64,000 bases of DNA from Micromonospora zamorensis (GTDB lineage Bacteria; Actinomycetota; Actinomycetes; Mycobacteriales; Micromonosporaceae), in contig NZ_LT607755.1 in the NCBI RefSeq assembly GCF_900090275.1, positions 2,046,001-2,110,000 on the forward strand, read 5' to 3'. Under the pieces are notes generated by a model, which saw only the letters and a program-made list of their open reading frames with translations, was not told the origin of the DNA and did no database searches. Of the stretch, positions 26,700-34,993 are shown one piece after another. The position numbers and the translations under genes are program-made. Position 1 is the first letter of the stretch. Each line of letters opens with the position of its first letter.

Positions 26700-27452
26700 A
26701 TGGTGGACTGGCATACGCAGGCCGAGGTGGGCGACGACGTCATCCGGATCTCGGAGCCGCACGTCAACGAGCTGCTGTCCGCGAACTTCTGGTGGCTGCG
26801 CGGCACCGATCGAGACCTGGTGATCGACGCCGGGCTCGGTGTCGTCCCCCTGCGGGAGGCGATCCCGGGCCTGTTCCACCGCGATCCGATGGTCCTGCTC
26901 ACCCACGCGCACCTGGATCATGTCGGTGGAGCAGCCGAGTTCGCTGACCGGGCCGCCCACCCCGCCGAGGCCGAGGTCCTCGCGGCGGGCGTACCGGCGA
27001 GCCTGTATGGCGCGGAGCTCTACGACAAACTCGGGATCGACCCAGCGGGAGAACCCGTCCCGGAGCTCATGCTCGACGCCCTGCCCAGTCCCGGCTACGA
27101 CCCGGCCAGCTACCGCATCGCACCCATGACCCTGAACCGGATGGTCGACGACGGCGACCGGATCGACCTGGGCGGGCGGGTGCTGACCGTGCTGCACCTT
27201 CCCGGCCACACACCGGGCAGCATCGCCCTGCTGGAGGAGCGCACCGGGACCCTGTATTCCGGCGACATCATCTACGACGGTGCCTTGATCGATGATCTGC
27301 CGAACTCGGACGTGGCTGCCTACCGGCGAAGCATGCAGATCCTCGCCGACCTCGACGTGTCCGTCGTCCATCCCGGCCACGGGCACAGCTTCGACAGGGC
27401 ACGGCTTCGCGAGTTGGCCGACGCGTACCTGCGCAGGAGAGCCTCAGGTTGA
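26700..27452 (+). CDS. MBL-fold metallo-hydrolase
   Basis: A 250-residue metallo-beta-lactamase-fold protein with THAHLDHVGG (His69, His71, Asp73, His74), HLPGHTPGS, SGDIIYDG (bridging Asp) and VVHPGHGHSFDR. All metal-site motifs are intact for two metals. Relatives include glyoxalase II, lactonases and quorum-quenching enzymes; nothing in the sequence selects among them. It ends tail to tail with the acetyltransferase gene at 27524. Confidence 0.87.
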   Translation: MVDWHTQAEVGDDVIRISEPHVNELLSANFWWLRGTDRDLVIDAGLGVVPLREAIPGLFHRDPMVLLTHAHLDHVGGAAEFADRAAHPAEAEVLAAGVPASLYGAELYDKLGIDPAGEPVPELMLDALPSPGYDPASYRIAPMTLNRMVDDGDRIDLGGRVLTVLHLPGHTPGSIALLEERTGTLYSGDIIYDGALIDDLPNSDVAAYRRSMQILADLDVSVVHPGHGHSFDRARLRELADAYLRRRASG

Positions 27453-27523
27453 GTTCGTGCCCGGTGCTCAGCAGGCGGCGCGGTCTCTTCAGGCGTCACG
27501 CTGCGACCGCTACCGCCTCTGGT

Positions 27524-28057
27524 TCATCCGGAGGTGGAGAAGGTGAGGAAGGTGTCGGGAGGCCGGCTTTCGGGAGTGGGACCGTCGTGGGTCTTCCATG
27601 TGTCCCCGACGACCTGGGTCGCTACCTGCGACCAGAACGCTTCGACGCCGGGGTTGTAGCGCTGGAAGCCGATGCTCCACCGCCCCGGGAACAGGGCGAT
27701 GATTCGAACGGCAGCGGCGCGACCGACGCCTGTGCGACGCAGTGCGCGGACGATGAAGAAACTCGTGATGGACGTGCCGCCGTCCTCAGCCGGGGTCGTC
27801 ATCGCAAAGCCCGCTGTCCGGCCGGCCGCAGTGATCAACCACGCGCGGCGCTGCGGGTCGACACCGGCGAGGAACCGGTCCAGCGGCCGGTCGTTGAACG
27901 TGCCGTCGTCGTTAGGGAGGTGACCGTAAGCCTCTGACAGGTCATGACGGTACAACTGACCCAGGTTGCCGAGCACCGCCCGGTGCGAACGGTCGACCGG
28001 AATGAGGGCGACGGGATGCGACGGCGGGCGGGGCGGAATCGCGGCTTCCCAGGGCAC
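27524..28057 (-). CDS. GNAT-family acetyltransferase
   Basis: A GNAT protein of about 177 residues. The acetyl-CoA motif A is visible as VRALRRTGVGRAAAVRIIA, preceded by TSITSFFI (strand beta-4) and followed by SIGFQRYNPGVEAFWSQVA (motif B, substrate end). GTG 28057 is chosen; another in-frame GTG about ten codons upstream is possible. It lies 50 bases after the hydrolase gene on the same strand and may be its operon partner. Confidence 0.75.
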   Translation of the reverse strand: MPWEAAIPPRPPSHPVALIPVDRSHRAVLGNLGQLYRHDLSEAYGHLPNDDGTFNDRPLDRFLAGVDPQRRAWLITAAGRTAGFAMTTPAEDGGTSITSFFIVRALRRTGVGRAAAVRIIALFPGRWSIGFQRYNPGVEAFWSQVATQVVGDTWKTHDGPTPESRPPDTFLTFSTSG

Positions 28058-28107
28058 CCGGCCAGTCTTCCATGCCGGGCAGCGCACCCCGAGCTGCGGC
28101 GGCGGCG

Positions 28108-28644
28108 TCAGGGGATGAGTCGGTCGACAAGTTCGAACCGGTCGTACGGCTGGTTGTAGTCGCCGAAGTGCCCGTCGTCGCGCACGATCTGGGTGCCGCC
28201 GAGCCGCTCGAACATGGCGCGCCCCTGTCGGTCGTCGCAGCCGTACGGATCCTTGCGTGAGTTGATGAAGTAGATGTCCCGCACGTGCGACCGGATCGCG
28301 GCCCAGTCGTAGCTCTGCTGGAGGACCGGCTCTTCCTCGGTGTTGGGCCGGGTGCAGTAACCCGCGACCAGGATCGCCTGGGCGACTGTGACATCGACAT
28401 GCTCCAGGAGCGCCAGCAGCAGGGCCGCGCCCCCCGAGTGGCCCACCAGGATCGTCTCCTCGTCGAAGCTGTGCCCGTCGAGCACCTTCGGCAGGAACGT
28501 CGCGATCGGCTCGACGTTGATGCCCGGGTGGTGCGGCACCTCGACGGTGTAGCCCCGGGCCCGGAGTCGCTCCGCCAGCCAGGGATACCAGCACACGTCC
28601 GGGTTGCCGCCGGTCCCGTGAAAGATGATCGCTCTGCGCCCCAC
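28108..28644 (-). CDS. RBBP9/YdeN-like alpha/beta hydrolase
   Basis: A small 178-residue serine hydrolase. IIFHGTGGNPDVCWYPWL forms the N-terminal strand and oxyanion loop, VGHSGGAALL the nucleophile elbow, and RKDPYG and DDGHFGDYN carry the acid and histidine of the triad. The length and the HGTGGNP start match the RBBP9/YdeN family, whose physiological substrates are unclear. GTG 28644 has GAGGGGG just upstream. The gene is first of a likely pair with the acetyltransferase. Confidence 0.82.
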   Translation of the reverse strand: MGRRAIIFHGTGGNPDVCWYPWLAERLRARGYTVEVPHHPGINVEPIATFLPKVLDGHSFDEETILVGHSGGAALLLALLEHVDVTVAQAILVAGYCTRPNTEEEPVLQQSYDWAAIRSHVRDIYFINSRKDPYGCDDRQGRAMFERLGGTQIVRDDGHFGDYNQPYDRFELVDRLIP

Positions 28645-28780
28645 CAGGCCCCCTCGTATCGACGTCTTGATCAAAGCACGTGATCCGAGAAGTGGGCACG
28701 ACGAGTGGCCGGTACGCGGATCTGCCGATGAGCCGATCCGCGTACCGATGCGAGGCGGAGATGCGGTAGCTGGTCGAACG

Positions 28781-29800
28781 TCAGGGCGTGACGTCCACCA
28801 GTACCTTGCCAACCACGCCGGCCTCCACGGCTCGGTGAGCGTCGGCGGTGCGGTGCAGTGGGAAGCGGAGCAGTGGCAGGCCGTGCTCCTCGCCAACCGG
28901 CAGGGCGCCGTCACGGATCGCGGCGGCGACGTCCTCGACGGCTGCGGCGCGCGCCTGCGGGCCAGCCGTGTAGAGCACCAGGAACTGCAGGCGGGTGTTC
29001 AACACCATGTTCTGGCCCACGTTCAGCTCGACCGCCCGTCCGCCCTCGTTGGCGTACGTCGCGATCGTGCCGCGGGCACGCAGCACGGCCAGGTCCAGGG
29101 TGAGGTTAGCGCCGAGCGCCACCTCGGCGACGATGTCGACGCCGTCGGGGGCGATCGCGCGGATGGCGGCGGCCGGGTCACCCTCGCGATAGTTGATCGT
29201 GTGGTGGGCTCCAGCCGCAGCGGCCAGCTTCGCCTTCTCCGGGCCGCTGACCGTGCCGATCACGGTGGCGCCTGCCCATCGGGCGAGTTGGATCACCGCG
29301 TGCCCGACCGCGCCGGCTCCGCCGGCGGCGAGCACCACCTTGCCATCGAGTGCACCGGGGTGCAGGCGGCGTGGTCCGTCCTCGGCGACGGTGAGGGCAC
29401 GGTGTGCGGTCAGCGCGGGGACGCCGAGTGAGGCGCCGACGTCGAAACTGGCCTCGTCGGGCAGTGGCACAGCCTGATCGGCGGGTACGACGGTGAACTC
29501 GGCGGCGGTGCCGGTGGGCCGACCGGCGGCGGCCATGAACAGCCACACCCGCTGACCGACCCGGCCCGGATCAACCCCGTCACCGACGGCGTCGATCACG
29601 CCGGCGCCGTCGAGGTGTGGGGTGATCTCGGAGAACAGCTTGCGGTGGGCGACGCCGGAGCGGGCCTGCCAGTCGGTCGGGTTGACCCCGGACACGGCGA
29701 CCCGGACTCGGACTTCGCCGGCGTCGGGTGCGGTCAGGTCACGCTCGACGAGCTGGAGCACGTCGGGGCCGCCGTTGTCGCGGTAGACGATCGCTTTCAT
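28781..29800 (-). CDS. Zinc-independent MDR quinone/alkenal oxidoreductase
   Basis: A 339-residue medium-chain dehydrogenase/reductase of the quinone oxidoreductase type. GroES-like N-terminal domain (GVNPTDWQARSG), Rossmann motif AAGGAGAVGHAVIQLA, and no catalytic or structural zinc ligands. Such enzymes reduce quinones or alpha,beta-unsaturated carbonyls with NADPH. Divergent from an ArsR regulator with a perfect 13-bp inverted repeat between the starts, so a quinone- or thiol-stress response is plausible. Confidence 0.9.
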   Translation of the reverse strand: MKAIVYRDNGGPDVLQLVERDLTAPDAGEVRVRVAVSGVNPTDWQARSGVAHRKLFSEITPHLDGAGVIDAVGDGVDPGRVGQRVWLFMAAAGRPTGTAAEFTVVPADQAVPLPDEASFDVGASLGVPALTAHRALTVAEDGPRRLHPGALDGKVVLAAGGAGAVGHAVIQLARWAGATVIGTVSGPEKAKLAAAAGAHHTINYREGDPAAAIRAIAPDGVDIVAEVALGANLTLDLAVLRARGTIATYANEGGRAVELNVGQNMVLNTRLQFLVLYTAGPQARAAAVEDVAAAIRDGALPVGEEHGLPLLRFPLHRTADAHRAVEAGVVGKVLVDVTP

Positions 29801-29824
29801 GATCCATCCTCTGTTCGACCTGCA

Positions 29825-29856
29825 TCGTACTGTTCGAGCCGCGTCGAACAGTACGA
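29825..29856. promoter_or_regulatory. ArsR-family operator between divergent genes
   Basis: TCGTACTGTTCGA and its exact complement TCGAACAGTACGA are separated by six bases. Extra half sites CTGTTCGA (29811-29818) and TCGTACT (29863-29869) flank it. It covers the space between the MDR start (29800) and the regulator start (29899). Confidence 0.8.
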
Positions 29857-29898
29857 CGAGGGTCGTACTTTCCGCAACATCTGGCTAGGCTTCGTCTC

Positions 29899-30240
29899 GT
29901 GACCGAGGTGATCGAACCTTCCATCGAGACCGTGACGATCGACGTCGTGCTCAGCGCGCTCGCCGACCCGGTGCGGCTCACGCTGGTGCGTGCCCTCGAC
30001 GCCGCTGGGGACTGGACGTGCGGCAGCGACGTCCTCAAGGGCAGCCGCTTCACCATCGGCAAGTCGACGCTGTCGCACCACATCAAGGTTCTGCGCGATG
30101 CCGGACTGATCCGCACCCGCGTCGACGGCATTCGCCGGCTGGTCACGCTGCGCTACGACGACGTGGAACAACGCTTTCCCGGGCTGCTGAGCATGCTCCG
30201 CGAACATGACGCCGAAGAGGCGCCCGCCTCAACCGCATGA
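29899..30240 (+). CDS. ArsR-family winged-helix regulator
   Basis: A 113-residue regulator from GTG 29899. The winged helix reads LSALADPVRLTLVRALDAAG, the recognition helix SKSTLSHHIKVLRDAGL-like (here GKSTLSHHIKVLRDAGLIRT) and the wing VDGIRRLVTLR. There is one cysteine (Cys near 37, in WTCGS) but no metal-binding CxC motif, so redox or small-molecule sensing is likelier than metal sensing. It should repress the divergent oxidoreductase. Confidence 0.88.
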   Translation: MTEVIEPSIETVTIDVVLSALADPVRLTLVRALDAAGDWTCGSDVLKGSRFTIGKSTLSHHIKVLRDAGLIRTRVDGIRRLVTLRYDDVEQRFPGLLSMLREHDAEEAPASTA

Positions 30241-30388
30241 CGCAGACGAGCGAAAACAGAATCTCCGGCAGGAGTGATCCCGTTCGTCGCGATGCGTGCG
30301 TTGACGCCCCCGCGCCTCGCTCCTCTGCGGGAGTGAGACCCACCCAGGGAGGGAGGCGTCCGGGTGCTGCCGAGGCGATGGTGCTGGT

Positions 30389-30889
30389 ATGCCCGCTCGC
30401 ACCGATCGTCGCTGGGCGTACGGCGCCTTCGCATGGTTGATCTTCTTTGTGGTGTCGCACGTGATCCTGGTGTTCTTCCCCGGCGACGATCCGACCGGTG
30501 ACGGCCCCTGGGACATGAGGGCCTACGTGATCTTCAACGTTGTGCTCATCTCGATGTCGGCCATCGGGGCAGCCGTCGTCCTGGCCACCGCTCGCCCGCC
30601 GGCTCGACATCTCCCTCGGTGGTTACTGCTGGCGCCGCTGTTGGGCGGCAGCGTGCTGCTCGTCATCCGGGGTGTTCCGGGGATGGCCGAGAATCTGCTG
30701 ATGGTCACGGGTGTCCGTCGCGGTGGCTTCATGGGGGCCGCAGACATCTCCACGGGCGAGTTCTGGACCGGCATCGGAGTCAACACCTACTTCTTCACCG
30801 GCGCGGTGTTGCTGGTGGGGACAACTGTTTCCTACAGCCGCCGATCAGCGGGAAGCGGTCCGAGGAGATCAGCCGACCAGGTTCGGTGA
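30389..30889 (+). CDS. DUF3995-like four-helix membrane protein
   Basis: A 166-residue integral membrane protein with hydrophobic helices at about 10-30, 50-68, 77-93 and 130-148 and a polar C-terminus. The pattern resembles DUF3995 proteins. It carries an in-frame TTA leucine codon at 30623-30625, rare in such genomes and, in Streptomyces, dependent on the bldA tRNA. Function unknown. Confidence 0.7.
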   Translation: MPARTDRRWAYGAFAWLIFFVVSHVILVFFPGDDPTGDGPWDMRAYVIFNVVLISMSAIGAAVVLATARPPARHLPRWLLLAPLLGGSVLLVIRGVPGMAENLLMVTGVRRGGFMGAADISTGEFWTGIGVNTYFFTGAVLLVGTTVSYSRRSAGSGPRRSADQVR

Positions 30890-30907
30890 GGCGGACGGCT
30901 CTGTCGC

Positions 30908-32407
30908 TCACAGTGGAAGGCCGAAGTGGTGGGTGAGCGAGGCGCGCAGGGTGCCGGCGTTTCCGGCGGACCAGGCGACGAAGCAGTCGGGGCGTAGCAG
31001 CAACGCGGTCGCGGTCGTGCCCTCCAGCGCGCCGGTGACCACGTCGACCCGGTCTCGCCACGGCGCGGCGACTCCGGCGTAGGCACCCGTGGAGTCCAGC
31101 AGCAGCGGCCGGGCGGCGCGGGTCAGCTCGGCGAGGCGTAGCGGGCCGTGCTCGCTGTGCACGACCACGTCGGGGGCGAAGCGGCCGGCCAACGGGTCGG
31201 CCGGATCGGCGGGATAGTGGATGTCCGCGCCGGACATCAGCGCCGCGATGTGCCCTGTCACCTCCGGCTTGCGCAGCAGCTCGGCGAAGAGTTGCCGAAG
31301 GCCGGTGATCTCGTCGCCGGGGCCGATGAGCGCCGACTGTGCCTGGGTGGACATGACGACCCGTTCGGCGACGGGGCGGCGCTCGGTCTCGTACGTGTCG
31401 AGCAGACCCTGCGGTGCCCAGCCGCGCACCGTGGCGGCAAGCTTCCAGCCCAGGTTGACGGCGTCCTGGAGGCCCAGGTTGAGGCCGGGGCCGCCGATCG
31501 CGGGGTGCACGTGCGCGGCGTCGCCGACCAGCAGCACCCGGTCGGCGCGGTAGCGGTCGGCGATGCGGGTGTTGCCGCCGGTCAGCCGCCGCAACAGTCC
31601 GGGGCCCTCTGGCGCGCCGAAGGGGATGTCCACGCCGAGCACCCGGGCGACGCTGGCGCGCAGCTCCGCCAGGTCCATCGGGGTCTCGTCGCTGGTCGGC
31701 GCGTCGGGCCACTCCGTCGTGCTCAGGATCGCCGGACGGCCGGGGAACGGGGCCCAGGCGATCAGGCCGCGCGCGGTGCGGGTGTGTTGGAACGGCGGGA
31801 CGACGCCGTAACCGGGCGCACGAAGGCCACCGGTCTCGGGGTCGAGGGACGACGCGGGGACGCTCACCGTGGCGGTACGGGAGATGGACCGGTCGAAGGT
31901 GGCGCCGGGAAAGCCGATGCCGGCGAGGCGGCGCACCGCGCTGCGGCCCCCGTCGGCACCGACGAGGAAGCGGGAGGTGAGCTGCGTACCGTCGGCAAGG
32001 CAGACCTCGACCGCGTCGGGCCGTTGGCGGAGGTCAACGACCTCGTGGCCGCGGCGCAGGTCGACTCCGAGCTCGACGGCCCGATCGGCGAGGGCGGCCT
32101 CGAGCTGGGCTTGCGGCACGCCGAGCACGTAGTGCGGGTTCTCCGCGACCATCGTGAGATCCAGCGGGAACGCGCCGAAGACGAAGGCCGGCTGGGGCGA
32201 CGGCGGGGTGCTCTCGCCGCTGAGCCGCCCGTAGAGCCCGCGCCGGTCGAGCAGGCGGACGACCTGGCCGACGAGGCCGTTGGCGCGGGGCTCGCCGGTG
32301 GGCGCGGCGTGGCGTTCGAGGACGACGGGGTGTACGCCGGCGAGGGCCAGCTCGCAGGCGAGCATGAGGCCGTTGGGGCCGGCTCCGACGATGAGGACAT
32401 CGATCAT
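30908..32407 (-). CDS. FAD-dependent aromatic hydroxylase (PHBH/polyketide-hydroxylase type)
   Basis: A 499-residue class A flavoprotein monooxygenase. FAD motif VLIVGAGPNGLMLACELA, then DG fingerprint SRFLVGADGGRSAVRRL and the GD motif RVLLVGDAAHVHPAIGGPGLN. The C-terminal thioredoxin-like domain (about 400-499) is typical of RdmE/PgaE-like and rifampicin-monooxygenase-like members. It hydroxylates an aromatic substrate with NAD(P)H and oxygen. A TetR gene lies just upstream on the same strand (32533) and may control it. Confidence 0.88.
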   Translation of the reverse strand: MIDVLIVGAGPNGLMLACELALAGVHPVVLERHAAPTGEPRANGLVGQVVRLLDRRGLYGRLSGESTPPSPQPAFVFGAFPLDLTMVAENPHYVLGVPQAQLEAALADRAVELGVDLRRGHEVVDLRQRPDAVEVCLADGTQLTSRFLVGADGGRSAVRRLAGIGFPGATFDRSISRTATVSVPASSLDPETGGLRAPGYGVVPPFQHTRTARGLIAWAPFPGRPAILSTTEWPDAPTSDETPMDLAELRASVARVLGVDIPFGAPEGPGLLRRLTGGNTRIADRYRADRVLLVGDAAHVHPAIGGPGLNLGLQDAVNLGWKLAATVRGWAPQGLLDTYETERRPVAERVVMSTQAQSALIGPGDEITGLRQLFAELLRKPEVTGHIAALMSGADIHYPADPADPLAGRFAPDVVVHSEHGPLRLAELTRAARPLLLDSTGAYAGVAAPWRDRVDVVTGALEGTTATALLLRPDCFVAWSAGNAGTLRASLTHHFGLPL

Positions 32408-32532
32408 GATCGTGATCCCTTCTGGGTGTGCGTCATCGCCACGGCAGGCGCGGCACGCGGCCGGCCCGCCGCGGAGGTACGACGCGGCTGAAAGGCGTGG
32501 ATGAGGTCGTGCGGTGAGTGCGGGCCGGGGCT

Positions 32533-33150
32533 TCAGCGGGGCGGCGGGAGCCCGGCGGCGACCTGGGCGAAGGCGTCGGTGATCAGGCGCTCGATCGGGG
32601 TGGGCGGGTCGGTGCTGTCGAGATAGTGCTGCATGGCGACGGTGACGGCGGCGCTGGCGGCGGCCGCGACGAGCCTCGGATACATGTCGGTGGCGAGGTC
32701 GGTGCCGGTGCGCTCGGCGACCGCGGCGGCGAGCTCAGCCTCGGCGACCGCCACGGCGCGCAGCCGCTCGCCCTGCAGCGCGGGCTCGGCGAGCATGGTG
32801 CGCACGCCGGCAACCCACTGGGCGTGTGCGGGGGAGGGCATCGCCTCGACCTCGGGGCCGGGCGTGAACTGCTCCAGCGCTGCCTGGGTGAGCGCTGCCC
32901 AGAGCGGCTCGTCGGCGGGGCGTTCGCGCAGCGCGGCGGCGGTGCGCAGGCTGCGGTCGAGGTGGCGGGAGGCGATCGCCTCCGCCTTGCTGGAGAAGTA
33001 GTTGTTGAAGGTGCGCGGGGAGACACCGGCCGCCTCGGCGATGTCCTCGACGCGGACGTTGTCGTAGCCGCGCTCGACGGCGAGGTGGATGGCGGCCCAG
33101 CCGAGCGCCGCCCGCGTCTCGGCCTTCTTGCGCTCCCGAAGCCCCGTCAT
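32533..33150 (-). CDS. TetR-family regulator
   Basis: A 205-residue regulator with an N-terminal HTH (ALGWAAIHLAVERGYDNVRV, then EDIAEAAGVSPRTFNNYFSSK), followed by a helical domain of the kind seen with the TetR_C_17-like or MftR-like group (ATRAAL start, Arg-rich tail). It is followed by the flavoprotein hydroxylase gene on the same strand, 125 bases away, so it may act on its own operon. No clear palindrome was seen in the gap. Confidence 0.88.
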   Translation of the reverse strand: MTGLRERKKAETRAALGWAAIHLAVERGYDNVRVEDIAEAAGVSPRTFNNYFSSKAEAIASRHLDRSLRTAAALRERPADEPLWAALTQAALEQFTPGPEVEAMPSPAHAQWVAGVRTMLAEPALQGERLRAVAVAEAELAAAVAERTGTDLATDMYPRLVAAAASAAVTVAMQHYLDSTDPPTPIERLITDAFAQVAAGLPPPR

Positions 33151-33244
33151 GCCACCACGCTAGCACTTCTTGCGTGACACGCAAACATGCGGGCCACGCA
33201 GAAATGCCGATAGGAACTGCCGTTCATGCTGCGGGAACGCCCGT

Positions 33245-33277
33245 GGTCCCGGGTGTCCGGTCCACGTGAAGGTGGCA
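33245..33277. repeat. Left inverted repeat of the methyltransferase module
   Basis: This 33-base sequence matches the reverse complement of 34282-34314 at 29 of 33 positions, with 14 consecutive identical bases (GGTGTCCGGTCCAC). It lies between the TetR gene and the methyltransferase. Confidence 0.85.
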
Positions 33278-33302
33278 CTAATCGTCGCGCGTGAGCAGTT
33301 GC

Positions 33303-33357
33303 GGTGCCAACTAGGTGCGGACGGCGGAAGCGTTTCCGTCCAGGTTTAGTTGGCACC
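33303..33357 (-). repeat. Head-to-head copies of the GGTGCCAAC...GGACGG motif forming a hairpin
   Basis: GGTGCCAAC, seven bases, GGACGG occurs on the plus strand at 33303-33324 and on the minus strand at 33336-33357. The outer 11 bases pair exactly. The minus copy contains the last codons and the TAA stop of the methyltransferase, so the hairpin may also act as its terminator. Confidence 0.75.
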
Positions 33358-34056
33358 TTCTTGCCGGCGGTGTGCAAAGAGGACCGCTCCTGGAAGGCTC
33401 TCGTCGAGGCCGAGCAGCATCTGGGCCTTGACCGTGAATCCGGCATCGCGCAGCCAGGTCGCCATCCGGTCCGGCTGACGGCGGTGCACGTAGACCTTCA
33501 TCGGATGACCGCCGTAGCCTTCCGTCTTCAGCCGTGACTCATCTCCGACGTGAAAGCCGAGCAACAGAGGTCCATCGGGACGCAGCACCCGCCGAAAGTG
33601 GCTAAGAACCGCCGGGATCTCGTCGTCGGGGATGTGGATCAACGACCAGAAGGCGAGCAGGGCAGTGATCGATGCGTCAGCGAGTTGTAGGTCCGTCATC
33701 GAACCCACCTCGAACCGCAGGTCGGGGTGCTCCCGCCGAGCGATGTCGATCATCGCGGGTGACAAATCGACGCCGAAGGCATCGACGCCCAGCTTATGCA
33801 GGTGGGCAGTGACATGGCCTGGTCCGCAGCCCACGTCCGCCACCGGGCCACCGCCGGCGGCGTGGACCAGATCGGCGAACAACGCCAACGCCGCGAGCAG
33901 ATAGGGCTCCCCAGCCAAAGCCACCCGTGTGTAGTCGGAGTAACTGTCGGCGACCGTGTCGTAGGAGATCCGGATGTCTGCCAACCAGTCGTCCGCTCGC
34001 CTGCTCCGTGACCCAGAAGTGCCGCCGCCTTCCAACCGCGTTCCGGTATCCGTCAT
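33346..34056 (-). CDS. Class I SAM-dependent methyltransferase inside an inverted-repeat module
   Basis: A 236-residue methyltransferase. Motif I is VADVGCGPGHVTAHL, motif II-like acidic residue in FGVDLSPAM, motif IV region ALLAFWSLIHIPDDE, and motif VI-like RVLRPDGPLLLGF. The substrate is unknown; closest in style to UbiE/small-molecule methyltransferases. The gene is alone between two imperfect 33-bp inverted repeats and its 3' end forms part of a repeated motif. No transposase is inside. Confidence 0.88.
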   Translation of the reverse strand: MTDTGTRLEGGGTSGSRSRRADDWLADIRISYDTVADSYSDYTRVALAGEPYLLAALALFADLVHAAGGGPVADVGCGPGHVTAHLHKLGVDAFGVDLSPAMIDIARREHPDLRFEVGSMTDLQLADASITALLAFWSLIHIPDDEIPAVLSHFRRVLRPDGPLLLGFHVGDESRLKTEGYGGHPMKVYVHRRQPDRMATWLRDAGFTVKAQMLLGLDESLPGAVLFAHRRQEGAN

Positions 34057-34228
34057 CGTTCGGCTCCTCCTCGTGAACTGGTGCGGACGCGTAGGTCTCG
34101 GAAGCCGCGCACGCTACCAGTTTCCAAGCCAACTTCGGTGAACCGAGCACCCACCTTCGAGGTTTGACACCGCCCTGGCCGTCACCAGCTACAGCGAGAC
34201 AGACGCCAGATGTCGGAGACCGGAGACC

Positions 34229-34281
34229 AGTGCCAACACAATCCGGACGGCGCCACCACTGGTGCCAACAACCGTGGACGG
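34229..34281 (+). repeat. Tandem copies of the GGTGCCAAC...GGACGG motif
   Basis: Copy one: AGTGCCAAC at 34229, seven bases, GGACGG to 34250. Copy two: GGTGCCAAC at 34261, six bases, GGACGG to 34281. A diverged third copy (GGTGCCAGC, seven bases, GGACCGG) starts at 34280 and is the core of the right inverted repeat. Confidence 0.75.
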
Positions 34282-34314
34282 TGCCAGCTTCAAGTGGACC
34301 GGACACCGGGCACC
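34282..34314. repeat. Right inverted repeat of the methyltransferase module
   Basis: Partner of the repeat at 33245-33277 in inverted orientation (29 of 33 identical). It lies 226 bases upstream of the methyltransferase start; the 332-base gap 34057-34388 holds no other gene. Confidence 0.85.
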
Positions 34315-34388
34315 CTGATCGTGGCCGGCCCTTCGCGGACTGACCACGACCCGGACACCGAGCTGGTCGTGGCCCCGCCAACCAGCCC

Positions 34389-34889
34389 TTAGTGCTCCAA
34401 CGTCACTTGGTTCGTGGGCAGTCGAAGCCGCATAGCTGGATAGGTGGTGCGGCCGAAGCCAAGCGAGTGATAGAGCGGCTCGCCACTCGGGGACGCGCGC
34501 AGGTCCACAGTCCGGATTCCGCGGTCGCGGTACCAGTCGAGCAGTGCCGTCACACACAGTCGGGAGTAGCCGCGTCGCCGCTGGTCCGGATCAGTCACCA
34601 CGTTGAAGATGTATCCGCTCTCGCTCGTTGGATCGTCTGGCCCGCCGAGCCGGCAGTCGACAGCACCAACCGCGCACGCAGCCAATGCGCCGGACCGGTC
34701 AGCACGGTCGACAACGAAGGCAACCATTGTCGGGTCCGGAGCGGCGAGCCGGATCTGAAGAACCTCGAACGCCACTCGCCGCCATTCGTCAGTGGCCGGC
34801 TCGGGAGAGGCGCCATCCTCGAGGAACACCCCACGTAGGCGAACCAGCTCCGCTGCATCTGCCACCGTCGCCCTGCGTACCTCACCCAT
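34389..34889 (-). CDS. GNAT-family acetyltransferase
   Basis: A 166-residue GNAT protein. Motif A reads NVVTDPDQRRRGYSRLCVTAL, with the R-R-x-G-Y pattern for pyrophosphate binding. Motif B carries LRASPSGEPLYHSLGF. The N-terminal RRATVADAAELVRLR is typical. Substrate unknown. It is divergent from a second GNAT gene at 34994 that is not a close copy. Confidence 0.85.
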   Translation of the reverse strand: MGEVRRATVADAAELVRLRGVFLEDGASPEPATDEWRRVAFEVLQIRLAAPDPTMVAFVVDRADRSGALAACAVGAVDCRLGGPDDPTSESGYIFNVVTDPDQRRRGYSRLCVTALLDWYRDRGIRTVDLRASPSGEPLYHSLGFGRTTYPAMRLRLPTNQVTLEH

Positions 34890-34993
34890 GGCCTGGGAGG
34901 TTAGTCACCACTCGTCCCAGCGATGTGCTGCACCTGCTGTCGAGACGGGGGACAGTAACCAACCTCGGCTTGACCGTCGGCCACACTTACGGC

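Noticed and set aside
28645..28780. Upstream extension of the hydrolase or acetyltransferase frames
   Set aside because: The extended frames lose the family pattern; a shorter start with a ribosome site is better.
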